Below, piece after piece: positions 25,271 to 33,756 of a stretch of 64,000 bases of DNA; within the stretch, counting starts at the first letter, position 1, and the number at the start of each line of letters is the position of its first letter. Source of the DNA: DASRAP01 sp964503275 (GTDB taxonomy: Bacteria > Gemmatimonadota > Gemmatimonadetes > Gemmatimonadales > Gemmatimonadaceae); contig CAZCZO010000003.1 of NCBI GenBank assembly GCA_964503275.1, positions 1 through 64,000 of the forward strand, read 5' to 3'. Position numbers and translations under genes: made by a program. Under the pieces are notes generated by a model. It did not search any database. It was not told where the DNA came from and saw nothing but the letters and a program-made list of their open reading frames with translations.

Positions 25271-25284
25271 ATTCGTGCACGAAT
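25271..25284. promoter_or_regulatory. 14-bp perfect palindrome upstream of type III glutamine synthetase
   Basis: ATTCGTGCACGAAT is a perfect palindrome in a locally AT-rich patch (25225-25370), followed by a half-repeat GCACGAA. It is a candidate operator for the glutamine synthetase gene 162 bp downstream, but a terminator lies between them, so it could also belong to a short leader transcript. Confidence 0.4.
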
Positions 25285-25371
25285 TGCAGCACGAAGAGGT
25301 CAGAAGTGCGATTCGAGGGCTTGAATAGCCGATAAGTCGTCGGTACATTTCAGAATGTGATCAATGAAGAA

Positions 25372-25413
25372 CGCGCCGCCCCTGCGACTCGGGGGACGGC
25401 GCGCTGCTTTTTT
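25372..25413 (+). terminator. Rho-independent terminator or attenuator before glnN
   Basis: A GC-rich stem (GCGCCG..CCCC paired with GGGG..CGGCGC) is followed by six Ts at 25408-25413. It lies 159 bp after the esterase stop and 32 bp before the glutamine synthetase start. It may end the esterase transcript or act as an attenuator in the leader of the synthetase gene. Confidence 0.7.
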
Positions 25414-25445
25414 CCCGCCGCCGCCCGCCCTCGACCACCCCGCCA

Positions 25446-27644
25446 ATGACCCCACGCCAGCAAGCGCTTCGCGACATCGCTACGCGTCGCATTCCGATGA
25501 TCGACCTCGACGAGGCCCTCCCGACCTCGGACTACTTCGGCATCAACACCTTCTCCGTCGCCGAGATGCGCGAGAAGCTGCCGTCTGAGGTCTATGCCAA
25601 GCTCTTCAACGCCATCCGGCTCGGGCAGAAGCTCGACGGCGACATCGCGCCGGTCGTGGCGCAGGCCATCAAGGAGTGGGCGATCGCGCGGGGCTGCACG
25701 CACTTCTGTCACTGGTTCCAGCCCATGACCGGGCTCACCGCCGAGAAGCACGACGCGTTCCTCTCCTTCGATGAGAACATGCGTCCACTGGAGGCCTTCT
25801 CGGGCGAGCAGCTCATCCAGTCCGAGCCCGACGCGTCATCCTTCCCCTCGGGCGGCCTTCGCGCGACGTGGGAAGCGCGCGGCTACACGGCGTGGAACCC
25901 GGCCTCGCCGGTGTTCATCTTCGAGCAGGCCGGCACGCGGACGCTGTGCATCCCCTCGGTGTTCATCGGCTACCACGGCGAGGCACTCGACGAGATGGCG
26001 CCGCTGCTGCGCTCCAGCGAGGTCCTCTCGCAGAAGTCCATGCAATTGCTCGAGCTGATCGGCGACACCGGCGTCAAGCGGGTCGTGACGACGCTCGGGC
26101 CCGAGCAGGAGTTCTTCATCGTCGACCGTGGACACTTCGCGCTGCGCCCTGACCTCGTCATGTCCGGCCGCACGCTGGTCGGCGCCGCGCCGCCGCGCGG
26201 GCAGCAGCTCGAGGACCACTACTTCGGCGGCATCCCGGAGCGCGTCATCGCCTGCTTCGCCGAGATCGAGCAGGACCTCTACAAGCTGGGCGTGCCGATC
26301 ATCACGCGGCACAACGAGGTCGCGCCCTGCCAGTTCGAGATGGCGCCGCGCTTCGAGGACGCCGACATCGCGGTGGACCACAACCAGCTCGTCATGAGCG
26401 TGGTCAAGCGCGTGGCGATGCGGCATGGCCTGCAGGCCCTGATGCACGAGAAGCCCTTCGCAGGCATCAACGGCTCGGGCAAGCACTGCAACTGGTCGGT
26501 GTCGATCGTCTCGGACAACGAGCTTGACGGCGTGAACCTGCTCAAGCCGGGCAAGACGCCGCACCAGAACGTGCGCTTCCTGCTCTTCCTCGCGGCCGTG
26601 CTGCGCGGCGTCCACAAGCATCAGGGCCTGCTGCGCGCGGGCATCGCGTCGTCGGGCAATGAGCACCGGCTCGGGGCGAACGAAGCGCCGCCGGCGATCA
26701 TCTCGGTGTTCATGGGCGACATGCTCACCAAGGTCATCGACGACATCGCCGCTGGCCGCGTCGAGAAGCAGGGGGCGGCGCAGGCGATGATCAAGCTCGG
26801 CGTGGCCAAGCTCCCCGAGGTCGCGCAGGACAACACGGACCGCAACCGCACGTCGCCCTTCGCGTTCACGGGCGCCAAGTTCGAGTTCCGCGCGGTGGGG
26901 GGCTCCGCATCCATCGCCTTCCCCGTGATGATCCTCAACGCGGTCGTCGCCGAGGCGCTGGACGAGATCATCGCGTCGCTCAAGAAGGAATTGAAGACCA
27001 CCAAGCAGGTGGATGACGCCGTGCTCAAGGTCGTGCGCGTCATCTTCCAGGAGACCACCGCGATCCGCTTCGAGGGCAACGGATACTCGGACGAGTGGGT
27101 GGTGGAGGCCGAGCGGCGCGGCTTGCTCAACCTGCGTCGGACGCCCGAGGCGCTGGCGCAGCTCAACACCAAGCCGGCGCAGAAGCTCTTCAGCAGCCTC
27201 GGCATCCTTTCCGCCGAGGAGCTCACCGCCCGCTACAACGTGCGGCTCGAGCGCTACATCAAGGACCTGCTGATCGAGCTGCACACGCTCGAGCAGATCG
27301 CACAGACGCAGATCCTGCCGGCCGCGATGGGCTATCTCAGCGAGCTGATGGGCGCCGCCGCCAGCGCGAAGGCGATCGGGATGAAGGTCATCCCGCAGCT
27401 CGATGCCGCGAACGTCGTCGCGCCGATGGTCGTGGCGCTGCGCGACGCGCTCGATGGTCTCCGCACCGCGATCGATCGGGCCGAGGCCCTGCACGAGCAG
27501 CCCGTGAAGTGTGCGCAGTACCTGACGTCAACGGGCGCCGAGGCGATGGAGACCGTGCGGGCCGCCTGCGATGCGCTCGAAGTGCGGATCGACGACGCGC
27601 GCTGGCCGTTGCCGCGCTATCGCGAAATCCTCTTCCCGGTGTAA
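25446..27644 (+). CDS. glnN: Glutamine synthetase type III
   Basis: A 732-aa enzyme, the length of GSIII and far longer than GSI. It forms glutamine from glutamate, ammonia and ATP in the cytoplasm. The N-terminal GSIII-specific region includes DYFGINTFSVAEMREKLP. The catalytic core has LGPEQEFFIVD (metal-binding Glu pair), a HNEVAPCQFEMAP motif and NGSGKHCNWSV (ATP/ammonia site), and the C-terminal GSIII extension is present. GSIII enzymes form double hexameric rings. The start codon ATG at 25446 lies behind an AT-rich leader with a palindrome and terminator. A bidirectional terminator follows the stop. A second, GSI-type gene lies 3 kb away. Confidence 0.93.
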   Translation: MTPRQQALRDIATRRIPMIDLDEALPTSDYFGINTFSVAEMREKLPSEVYAKLFNAIRLGQKLDGDIAPVVAQAIKEWAIARGCTHFCHWFQPMTGLTAEKHDAFLSFDENMRPLEAFSGEQLIQSEPDASSFPSGGLRATWEARGYTAWNPASPVFIFEQAGTRTLCIPSVFIGYHGEALDEMAPLLRSSEVLSQKSMQLLELIGDTGVKRVVTTLGPEQEFFIVDRGHFALRPDLVMSGRTLVGAAPPRGQQLEDHYFGGIPERVIACFAEIEQDLYKLGVPIITRHNEVAPCQFEMAPRFEDADIAVDHNQLVMSVVKRVAMRHGLQALMHEKPFAGINGSGKHCNWSVSIVSDNELDGVNLLKPGKTPHQNVRFLLFLAAVLRGVHKHQGLLRAGIASSGNEHRLGANEAPPAIISVFMGDMLTKVIDDIAAGRVEKQGAAQAMIKLGVAKLPEVAQDNTDRNRTSPFAFTGAKFEFRAVGGSASIAFPVMILNAVVAEALDEIIASLKKELKTTKQVDDAVLKVVRVIFQETTAIRFEGNGYSDEWVVEAERRGLLNLRRTPEALAQLNTKPAQKLFSSLGILSAEELTARYNVRLERYIKDLLIELHTLEQIAQTQILPAAMGYLSELMGAAASAKAIGMKVIPQLDAANVVAPMVVALRDALDGLRTAIDRAEALHEQPVKCAQYLTSTGAEAMETVRAACDALEVRIDDARWPLPRYREILFPV

Positions 27645-27660
27645 GGCCGGACAGGGTGCA

Positions 27661-27697
27661 GAACGGGGGCCGACACCGCGAGGGTCGGCCCCCGTTC
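27661..27697. terminator. Bidirectional terminator between glnN and hybrid kinase
   Basis: A 14-bp perfect stem (GAACGGGGGCCGAC / GTCGGCCCCCGTTC) with a 9-nt loop separates two convergent genes. It should serve both directions; neither side has a long T run. Confidence 0.75.
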
Positions 27698-27701
27698 GCG
27701 T

Positions 27702-30581
27702 TCAGGCGCTCGGGCTCCGCCCGGTCAGGCGCGCCAGGACCCGGAACAACTCCTCGACATCGAAGGGCTTGAGCACGAAGTCGTTCATCCCCGCTTCCGC
27801 ATACTGCGCGACCTCGGTCGCCACCGCACTCGCGGTCGCGGCGACGATGGGCCGGTCATAGCCCGCGGCCCGCAAACGCCGCGTCGCCTCGAGCCCATCC
27901 ATCTCGGGCATCTGGATGTCCATGAGCACGGCGTCGAACGTCCCGCTCTGCGCGGCCTGCACGGCCTCCACACCGTTCGGGACCAAGGTCACCAGCACGC
28001 CCTGGTGCTTGAGCAACTCGGTGGTGACCAGCTGGTTCACCGGGTTGTCCTCGGCCACCAGCACGCGCAGGCCCGAGAGATCCCGCGTCGGCCGCGTGGT
28101 GGCCAGGGCTGCGACCTGGGTCGTGGCATCCTCGCGGAACACCCGCAACAGCGTGTCGAGGAGGGTGCTCGGCGTCAGCGGCTTCGTGAGGATCCCCCGC
28201 ATGGGCACGTCGGCCGAGGCGCGTGCCGCCTCCTCGCGCCCGAAGGCGGTCAGCAGGATCAGCGGCGGCGCGGTCGAGGCGAGCGTCCCGCTGATCTCGC
28301 GGGCCGCGCTCACGCCGTCCTGCTCCGGCATCCGCCAGTCGAGCAGCACCGCATCGTAGGGCTCGGCCACGGCGCGACTCACGGCATCGCGCCCGTTCTC
28401 GACCAGGGTGGTGCTGAGCCCGAAGGCGCGGAGCGTGGTGTCGAGATACTCGCGCGCCGCGGGGCTGTCGTCCGCGATCAGGACGCGCTTGTTCCGCAGG
28501 TCCGGCGAGAGCTGTGACGCGGCACTCGCCGTGGGTGTGTCGTCGCGCGTCGTCAGGATGTCGAAGGTGAACGTACTCCCGACGCCACGGGCACTTTCGA
28601 CCGTGATCTCGCCACCCATGAGCTCGACCAAACGCTTGGTGATCGCGAGACCCAGCCCCGTACCGCCATAGCGGCGCGTCGTCGAGCGGTCCCCCTGCTC
28701 GAACGACGAGAACAGCCGGGCCCGGACCTCGTCGCTCATGCCGATCCCGGTGTCGGACACGCTCACGCGCAGACGGAGCTGATCGCCGGCGATGGGCTCC
28801 GCACGCACCCGCACGACGATCTCCCCGCGCTCGGTGAACTTCACCGCGTTGGAGACGAGGTTGATCAGGATCTGCCCCAGCCGCAGCGGATCGCCGATGA
28901 GGAAGCGCGGCACCTCCGCGCCGACATCGAACAGGATCTCGAGCCCCTTCTCCTGCGCGCGCACGGAGATGATGGCGGCGAGCCGATCGAGCACGGCCGT
29001 GAGATCGAAGGGCGCGTAATCCAGGTCGAACTTGCCGGCCTCGATCTTCGAATAGTCGAGGATATCGTTGACCAGGCCCAGCAATGCGTCGCCGGCGTGA
29101 CGCACCTTGTGCACGTACTCGCGTTGCCGGTCGTCGAGGTCGGTGAGCAGCGTGAGGTGCGTGAGCCCGGTGATCGCGTTGAGCGGGGTCCGGATCTCGT
29201 GTGACATCGTGGCGAGGAAGTCGCTCTTGAACCGGCTGGCGCGCTCCAGTGCCTCGCCCTGCGCGCGGAGTTCCTCGGCCTGCCGCTGGGTCTCCTCGAG
29301 CATCGCGCGCGCGGCCAAGCGCCGATCGAGGATCTCGACCGTGAGGGCCACCCGGGGCAGCAACGCGTCGAAGAGGGCCTCGTGCGCGGCGGTGAACGGC
29401 GCGAAGGTACCCACCTCGACGACGGCGACGCAGGCCGTGGTCTGCGTGGCGATCGCCGGGGCGACGATGATGGTCGTCGGATCACTCGTCAGCAGTCCCG
29501 ACCGCACCGGCAGCTGCGTCGTCGGGACCTCGCGCACCACCAGCCGGCGGCGTTGCTCGGCCGCCTCCCCGATCAGCCCGGCGCCGAGGGGATAGCCGCG
29601 CGGCGCCCGCATCCCCTCGTCGATGCCCCAGCCGCCGACCCGCACGTAGGCGGCCCGGTCGCTCTGCCACACGTACACCACGCCGACGGCCCCGCCGATC
29701 ACGGGGACCAGCTCCCCGAGCAGGGCGCGGGCCAGCTCGCTGCGGGTCTGTGCCTCCTGCAGCCGATCCGCGATGCGCGCCACCGAGGCGTCGACCCAGC
29801 GCTGCGTCTCGAGGCGCTGCAGGGCATCCCGGAAGTCCCGCACGGTCCGCGCGACCATGCCGACCTCGTCGGGGCGCCGGGTGTGCGGGACATGCACATC
29901 GAGTGCACCCGCGGTCACGCGCGCCGCCGCACTGAGGATGCGCTGCAGTGGCTGCGCCAGATCCCGCACCGCGTTCAGCCCCGCGAGCACCAAGAGGAAC
30001 AGCGCGACCCCCGCCACGATGAAGATCGTCCGGCGCGCCGCCACGTACTCCGCCTCCGCGGCACGGAAGGTCTCGTCGGCCGCGACCGCGGTCTGGCCGG
30101 CGAGCTCGTCAAGGAGCGCCGACACCGGCTGCAGGGTCGGGAGCAGGGTCTCCACCAGTCGGCGGTCGGCCGCCGCGGGATCGCCGCTCCGCAGGAGCGC
30201 CTCGAACTCGGCGATGACCCGCACCGCATGGTCGAGGCGTGGCGTGAGCGCCTCGACCAGTCGGCCCTGCTCCGCCGAGCGCTGCTGCTGCACGACCTGC
30301 GCCCACTGCTCTTCCACCACGGCGCGCGAGGCCGCGATCGTCACGGCGGCCGCCTGCGGTGCTCGCGTGCCGCGACGAACATCCTCGGCGGCTTCGACGA
30401 TCCGGTTGCCGAGATCGTCCCGGACGCGCTGCACGGCACGCAGGGTGCGGAGCTGGTCCACCGCGAGCGTGCGCGTGGCCTCACGCGACGCGATCATCTG
30501 GTCGACGCTCAGACCGACCATCGCCGCGAAGAGCACCGCGATCGCGATGATGTACGCGAAGATGCGTCCGTTGACCGTCAT
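27702..30581 (-). CDS. Hybrid sensor histidine kinase with two receiver domains
   Basis: A 959-aa inner-membrane sensor. TM1 (residues 5-25) and TM2 (about 185-205) bracket a roughly 160-residue helical periplasmic sensor. A HAMP-like segment (to about 255) and a GAF domain (about 265-415) follow. The HisKA dimerisation box has MSHEIRTPLNAITGL with His461, and an ATPase domain contains DTGIGM and GGTGLGLAIT. Two REC domains follow, with phospho-acceptors in LLDWRMPEQDG and LMDIQMPEMDG. No HPt domain is fused, so phosphotransfer to another protein is expected. It lies between two glutamine synthetase genes of different type, which suggests but does not prove a nitrogen-related signal. Confidence 0.9.
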   Translation of the reverse strand: MTVNGRIFAYIIAIAVLFAAMVGLSVDQMIASREATRTLAVDQLRTLRAVQRVRDDLGNRIVEAAEDVRRGTRAPQAAAVTIAASRAVVEEQWAQVVQQQRSAEQGRLVEALTPRLDHAVRVIAEFEALLRSGDPAAADRRLVETLLPTLQPVSALLDELAGQTAVAADETFRAAEAEYVAARRTIFIVAGVALFLLVLAGLNAVRDLAQPLQRILSAAARVTAGALDVHVPHTRRPDEVGMVARTVRDFRDALQRLETQRWVDASVARIADRLQEAQTRSELARALLGELVPVIGGAVGVVYVWQSDRAAYVRVGGWGIDEGMRAPRGYPLGAGLIGEAAEQRRRLVVREVPTTQLPVRSGLLTSDPTTIIVAPAIATQTTACVAVVEVGTFAPFTAAHEALFDALLPRVALTVEILDRRLAARAMLEETQRQAEELRAQGEALERASRFKSDFLATMSHEIRTPLNAITGLTHLTLLTDLDDRQREYVHKVRHAGDALLGLVNDILDYSKIEAGKFDLDYAPFDLTAVLDRLAAIISVRAQEKGLEILFDVGAEVPRFLIGDPLRLGQILINLVSNAVKFTERGEIVVRVRAEPIAGDQLRLRVSVSDTGIGMSDEVRARLFSSFEQGDRSTTRRYGGTGLGLAITKRLVELMGGEITVESARGVGSTFTFDILTTRDDTPTASAASQLSPDLRNKRVLIADDSPAAREYLDTTLRAFGLSTTLVENGRDAVSRAVAEPYDAVLLDWRMPEQDGVSAAREISGTLASTAPPLILLTAFGREEAARASADVPMRGILTKPLTPSTLLDTLLRVFREDATTQVAALATTRPTRDLSGLRVLVAEDNPVNQLVTTELLKHQGVLVTLVPNGVEAVQAAQSGTFDAVLMDIQMPEMDGLEATRRLRAAGYDRPIVAATASAVATEVAQYAEAGMNDFVLKPFDVEELFRVLARLTGRSPSA

Positions 30582-30588
30582 GCCGGAC

Positions 30589-31953
30589 TCAGTACGTCCC
30601 GAGGTAGCGGGCCAGCTCCCAGGAGCTGACCTGGGAGGAATACTCCTGCCACTCCTGCCGTTTGGCGGCGAGATAGTGCCGCGTCACGTGATCGCCGAGC
30701 ACCCCCTGCACGACGGGGTCCTGCTCGAGCGCATCACAGGCCTCGTTGAGATCCCGCGGCAGATCGTCGATCCGCAGGCGCCGCCGCTCCCGGAACGAGA
30801 GGTCGGCGATGCTCGCCTCGACCGGCTCGCGCGAGGACCGTTGCGTGCGCACGCCCTCGAGCCCCGCGCCGATCATGACCGCGAGGGCCAGATACGGATT
30901 CGCGGACGGATCGGGACTGCGCAACTCCACGCGGGTCCCGGCCCCTCGGCGCGCCGGGACGCGGACCAAGGGCGACCGGTGCTTGAGCGACCACGCCACA
31001 TGCATCGGGGCCTCGAAGCCAGGGACCAGCCGCTTGTAGGAGTTCACCAACGGATTGGTGATCGCGCTCAAAGCACGGGCGTGCGCCAACAGCCCGCCGA
31101 TATACCCGTGCGCCACCGCCGAGAGGCCATAGTCACCGGACGGATCGTGGAACGCATTCACGCCGTCCCGGGCCAGACTTTGGTGCGTGTGCATCCCGCT
31201 GCCGGCATGCTCGAACAACGGCTTGGGCATGAACGACGCGTGCAGGCCCCATTCCCTCGCCACGCGGCGCGTGACGAAGCGCAGGGTCGCGATGTCGTCG
31301 GCCGTGCGCAGCGCATCGCTGCCGCGGAGCGCGATCTCGTGCTGTCCTGGCGCGACCTCGTGGTGCGCGGCCTCGACGGCGAATCCCATCTGTTCGAGCA
31401 CGCCGACGATCGCCCGGCGCGCCTCCTCGCCGAGGTCCACCGGCGCGAGGTCGAAATAGGAGCCCACATCGTGGGTCATCGTCGAAGGGCCCCCGTCGGG
31501 CCCCTGCTTGAACAGGAAGAACTCCAGCTCGACGCCCGTCTGCACGGTGAACCCCAGCGCGGCCGCCGCGTCGAGCTGGCGCCGGAGCACCCCGCGGGGG
31601 TCGCCCGCGAAGGGCGTGCCGTCGGGCTGCACGATGTCGCAGATCAGCCGGCCGACCCGTTGGTCGGGCTCGCCCCACGGGAAGACCCGGAACGTCGCCA
31701 CGTCGGGCCGCAGCAGCATGTCGGCCTCGGCGCTGCGGGCGAACCCCTCGATCGAGCTGCCGTCGAAGAGCACATCGCCCTTGAGCGCCTTCTCCAGCCG
31801 CGAGACCGGGATCTCGACGTTCTTGTTGACCCCCAGGATGTCCGTGAACTGCAGGCGCAGGAAGCGCACGCCGAAGGCGGACGCCAGCTCGATGATGTCG
31901 GCAGAGCTGGCGCCATGGAGGTCGGCGGGAAAGGCGCGCGGCGGGGGGGTCAC
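30589..31953 (-). CDS. glnA: Glutamine synthetase type I
   Basis: A 454-aa GSI-alpha-like enzyme making glutamine in the cytoplasm. It starts at a GTG (31953). The N-terminal beta-grasp domain includes FLRLQFTDILGVNKNVEIP and the substrate loop DGSSIEGF. The active site shows VELEFFLF, HHEVAPGQHEI, GSGMHTHQSL, NPLVNSYKRL and VELRSPDPSANPYLA, all standard GSI motifs. The C-terminal adenylylation Tyr loop (KNLYDLPPEE in enteric GSI-beta) is not seen, so GSI-alpha type regulation is likely. The start is only 16 bp from the divergent gene, so promoters lie inside the neighbouring coding sequence or the mRNA is nearly leaderless. Confidence 0.92.
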   Translation of the reverse strand: MTPPPRAFPADLHGASSADIIELASAFGVRFLRLQFTDILGVNKNVEIPVSRLEKALKGDVLFDGSSIEGFARSAEADMLLRPDVATFRVFPWGEPDQRVGRLICDIVQPDGTPFAGDPRGVLRRQLDAAAALGFTVQTGVELEFFLFKQGPDGGPSTMTHDVGSYFDLAPVDLGEEARRAIVGVLEQMGFAVEAAHHEVAPGQHEIALRGSDALRTADDIATLRFVTRRVAREWGLHASFMPKPLFEHAGSGMHTHQSLARDGVNAFHDPSGDYGLSAVAHGYIGGLLAHARALSAITNPLVNSYKRLVPGFEAPMHVAWSLKHRSPLVRVPARRGAGTRVELRSPDPSANPYLALAVMIGAGLEGVRTQRSSREPVEASIADLSFRERRRLRIDDLPRDLNEACDALEQDPVVQGVLGDHVTRHYLAAKRQEWQEYSSQVSSWELARYLGTY

Positions 31954-31969
31954 CCCTTAACTTTACACC

Positions 31970-32707
31970 ATGGAGTCCTCCCCGACATCGGCCCCGGCCG
32001 CCTTCTGCGCCGCCTGCGGTGCGCCCCGCACACCGAACGCCCGGTTCTGTCATCGCTGCGGCACCGCGACCGGCGGCGGCGCAGACGCGCCGCGTGGCGG
32101 CAGCAGCTCGGCGACGGCGACCATCCTGCCCTGGGGCGTCGCCGCGATCGCGCTGATCGCGTTGATCGCCCTGTTGGCTGGGCAGTTCTTCGGCACGCGC
32201 GCGCAGCCCGCCGTGGCCACGGGGGGCGCGTCGGCGGCACCGACGCCACCCGCCGCCGGTGCCGCGGCCCCCGACATTTCATCGATGTCGCCGCAGGAAC
32301 GGGCGGACCGGCTGTTCTTCCGCGTCATGGACTACTCGTCGCGCGGGATCCCCGACTCGGCCAATTTCTTCGCCCCGATGGCGCTGGGGGCGCTGGAGGC
32401 CGTGGAGCCGCGCACGGCCCATCATCGCTACGACATGGGGCTCATCGGCCTCGTGACGGGCGACGGCGCCCTGGCGGCCGCGCAGGCCGACTCCATCCTG
32501 CTCGCCGCGCCGACACACTTGCTGGGCCTCGCACTCGCGGCCCGCGCGGCGGACGCCCGGCGCGATACCGTGGCCCGCAACCGCTTCGAACAGCGCCTGC
32601 TCGCCGCCGAGGCCAGCGAACGCGCGAAGGGACTCGCGGAGTACGCTGACCACGAGAACGACCTGCGCCTCGCGCTCGAGACCGCGCGACGCCCCACCGG
32701 CCGGTGA
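31970..32707 (+). CDS. Membrane-anchored zinc-ribbon protein with TPR-like tail
   Basis: A 245-aa protein. The N-terminus holds a double-CxxC zinc ribbon (FCAACGAPRTPNARFCHRCG). A single transmembrane helix (WGVAAIALIALIALLAGQFF) and a Pro/Ala linker follow. The rest is a helical, probably TPR-like domain outside the membrane, beginning near SPQERADRLFFRVMDYSS. The domain order (cytoplasmic Zn ribbon, TM, outer helical domain) is a common design for envelope scaffolds of unknown role. It is divergent from glnA and overlaps the HD-GYP gene by one base (TGATG), so it leads that operon. Confidence 0.7.
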   Translation: MESSPTSAPAAFCAACGAPRTPNARFCHRCGTATGGGADAPRGGSSSATATILPWGVAAIALIALIALLAGQFFGTRAQPAVATGGASAAPTPPAAGAAAPDISSMSPQERADRLFFRVMDYSSRGIPDSANFFAPMALGALEAVEPRTAHHRYDMGLIGLVTGDGALAAAQADSILLAAPTHLLGLALAARAADARRDTVARNRFEQRLLAAEASERAKGLAEYADHENDLRLALETARRPTGR

Positions 32708-33756
32708 TGCGGCCGCGCGAGCACGATCCCGCCGCGGACCGCCGCGTGATGGTGGTCGACGACGAAGCGTCGATCCGGGACCCGCTCGGTCGCTTCCTCT
32801 CCTCGCGCGGCTACGAAGTACACTCGGCCGACAGCGTCGCGAGTGCGCTCGCGCTGCTCGATCGCCTGCAGTTCGGGGCCCTGCTCTGTGACGTGCGCAT
32901 GCCCGGCCGTTCCGGCTTGGAGCTGCTGCCCGAGACACGTAGCCGCGACGAGGACTGCGCGGTGGTCATGCTGACCGGCGTGAACGATGCCGCGACGGCC
33001 ACCGAGGCACTGGCCCAAGGCGCGGTGGACTACCTCACCAAACCGGTCGAGCTGGATCGGCTGGCGATCGCCATCAGCAAGGCCCTGGAGCGGCGACGGA
33101 CGCGCATCGAGGACCGCGATGTCGAGCGCCTGGTGCGCGAAGAGGTGGCGCTGCGCACGGCCGCGCTGGAGCGCGAGAAGCTCGCCCTGCGCGCCCATGC
33201 GATCGAGGTGCTCAGCACACTGGTGACACTCACCGAGGCCAAGCTTCCCTTCCACGCGGGGCACGCGCGACGCGCCGCCGCACTCAGCGTGCGCCTGGCC
33301 ACCGAGCTCGCGCTCGACGCCGACACCATCGAGCTCATCGAGATCGCCGGGATGGTGCACGACATCGGGAAGATCGCCATTCCCGACGCCCTGCTCATGA
33401 AGCTCGAGCCGCTCAGCGCCGACGAGTGGCTCACGGTGCGCGAGCATGTGCGCATCGGCGTGGATCTGCTTCGGCCCCTGCGCCACTTGTCGCCGATGCT
33501 GCCCTTCGTGCGCGACCACCACGAGTGCTGGGACGGCAGCGGATACCCCGAAGGCCGGCGCGGCGAGGAGATCTCGATCGGCGGCCGCATCCTCATGGTG
33601 GCCAATGCCTACACCGCGTCGGTGGCCGGACGCCCGTACGACGACGCCCTGACACCGGCACAGGCCCTTGCGCGCGTGGAGCAGTACGCCGGCACCCGCT
33701 TCGATCCCGTCGTGGTGCGGGCGCTCCGCGCCGTCGTCGAGCGCGATGCCACATAG
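32707..33756 (+). CDS. Response regulator with HD-GYP phosphodiesterase domain
   Basis: A 349-aa protein of the RpfG type. The ATG at 32707 overlaps the previous stop (TGATG). The receiver domain (residues 12-125) has phospho-acceptor Asp62 (LLCDVRMPG). A coiled link follows, then the HD-GYP domain with H218-D219 (MVHDIGKIAIPD), HHE at 271-273 and the GSGYPEG signature at about 278-284, all intact. HD-GYP proteins degrade cyclic di-GMP, so phosphorylation would link an outside signal to that messenger. It overlaps the next efflux gene by 11 nt, tying c-di-GMP turnover to the pump operon. Confidence 0.88.
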   Translation: MRPREHDPAADRRVMVVDDEASIRDPLGRFLSSRGYEVHSADSVASALALLDRLQFGALLCDVRMPGRSGLELLPETRSRDEDCAVVMLTGVNDAATATEALAQGAVDYLTKPVELDRLAIAISKALERRRTRIEDRDVERLVREEVALRTAALEREKLALRAHAIEVLSTLVTLTEAKLPFHAGHARRAAALSVRLATELALDADTIELIEIAGMVHDIGKIAIPDALLMKLEPLSADEWLTVREHVRIGVDLLRPLRHLSPMLPFVRDHHECWDGSGYPEGRRGEEISIGGRILMVANAYTASVAGRPYDDALTPAQALARVEQYAGTRFDPVVVRALRAVVERDAT

